Shown piece after piece: positions 63,258 through 64,000 of a stretch of DNA of 64,000 nucleotides. Below the pieces are notes generated by a model. That model saw nothing but the letters and a program-made list of their open reading frames with translations, was not told where the DNA came from and did not search any database. How positions within the stretch are numbered: the first letter of the stretch is position 1; the number at the start of each line of letters is the position of its first letter. Source of the DNA: Heliocidaris tuberculata (lineage: Eukaryota > Echinodermata > Echinoidea > Camarodonta > Echinometridae). Location: the NCBI GenBank assembly GCA_025618425.1, contig CM046842.1:22762248-22826247 (forward strand), written 5' to 3'. The position numbers were made by a program, and so were the translations under genes.

Positions 63258-64000
63258 GTAAGTGCAGTAGAGATCAATTAGAACATGTGAAATTTATATT
63301 CTTCATCAGTCAACTAGTCAGTGAAATATTTGTAGGCAATAAAGCCATTGAACAAACCGAACCTAAACTAAGCTCAAACGTTAATGGTAAAGTAAAGATG
63401 GTTCGACTAATCTTGCCTTACGCAAATGTTTATATAACTTAAGTAATGGAACAAGCACTTTGGTACGAATATTCAGTATTTCCGAAATGTGCTAAAAGTT
63501 ACTGTTTTTTTTTAATTTTTAAAGTAAGTCTGTGGGAAAATGCAAAGGAATACGAATCATAAAGGAGTGGCGGTGGAAGGTGGGGGGGGGGGGGGGAGGG
63601 GGGTTGGCATGTCAATAAGTTTCGCGCAATTTGTTGCATCTGCGCGTAGCCTGAATGTCATCAGAATGACACGTGCGCGCCACTGATCTCTGTAGAGATC
63701 AGTGGTGCGCGCGCACAGAATCAATCTAAAAACACAAAATATTTCATAACTAATTCATAAAAAGGCCAGAATTCTACAAAACCAGTAAAAGTCAAAATAA
63801 GAAAGGTCAAACCTAGAACTCTTACTCTTTTAAGAAACCTTTTAACTGGTTAATTCCCACCATTAACAGCACTGCTAACCAATTGACAAAATTACCTTGT
63901 CACTGCGAGTCGATTACTTTCCCCATAGAAACACGTGTAATTTGGATGTTCTACGTTTTTGTGAGGCAACATAAAAAGGCCGTTTTCAAACAAAATTGGC
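63258..64000. other. Intron with poly-G and a hairpin
   Basis: A G homopolymer lies at 63582-63603. A perfect stem 'cgcgccactgatctct/agagatcagtggtgcgcg' (one bulge) lies at 63674-63714. No exon is recognised before the window ends. Confidence 0.65.

Overview
This is a AT-rich, intron-rich metazoan window, most likely from a marine deuterostome such as an echinoderm. The pointers are an ankyrin/ZU5/UPA gene architecture, abundant short hAT- and Tc1-type elements, and dense microsatellites. Only about 7% of the window codes for host protein. Nothing looks prokaryotic, and I could not search databases, so the organism remains an inference.

The backbone is one long plus-strand gene, incomplete at both ends, of which I recognise 30 exons from 460 to 63257 (about 4.7 kb of coding sequence). 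Exons from 460 to 45441 encode ankyrin repeats. Two exon types alternate: an 'A' type that enters in phase 2 and leaves in phase 0 (six of ten are exactly 157 bp), and a 'B' type that enters in phase 0 and leaves in phase 2. One A plus one B codes for about 103 residues, or three ankyrin repeats. A 35-bp linker exon follows (45954-45988), then a ZU5 domain (48305-48625) and a UPA-like region (48876-49580 and 63122-63257). Splice phases match at every junction. The exception in sense is an in-frame TGA at 16887-16889, which may mark a pseudogene lesion or the border between two tandem genes.

Region by region: 612-15507 is a 14.9-kb intron with an hAT element (1903-2622) and a tandem duplication (2938-11552 and 11553-14335). 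The first copy of the duplication carries a 7.3-kb element with long ACGT-rich inverted ends (3709-11057). 15508-45441 is the ankyrin exon array, with introns holding hAT elements with 8-bp target duplications, foldback elements, a 2.9-kb composite inverted repeat (33587-36500) and an element carrying a dead LINE fragment (39811-41276). 45989-48304 holds a TTTAAACAAC-rich palindrome interrupted by a LINE 3' end.

The 13.5-kb intron 49581-63121 splits the UPA-like region. It holds two tRNA-Arg(UCU)-like genes, one inside a perfect 75-bp inverted repeat, and two Tc1-like elements on the minus strand. One transposase is broken; the other is apparently intact with a spliceable intron. The rest is a nested set of inverted-repeat elements bounded by 53929 and 62984.
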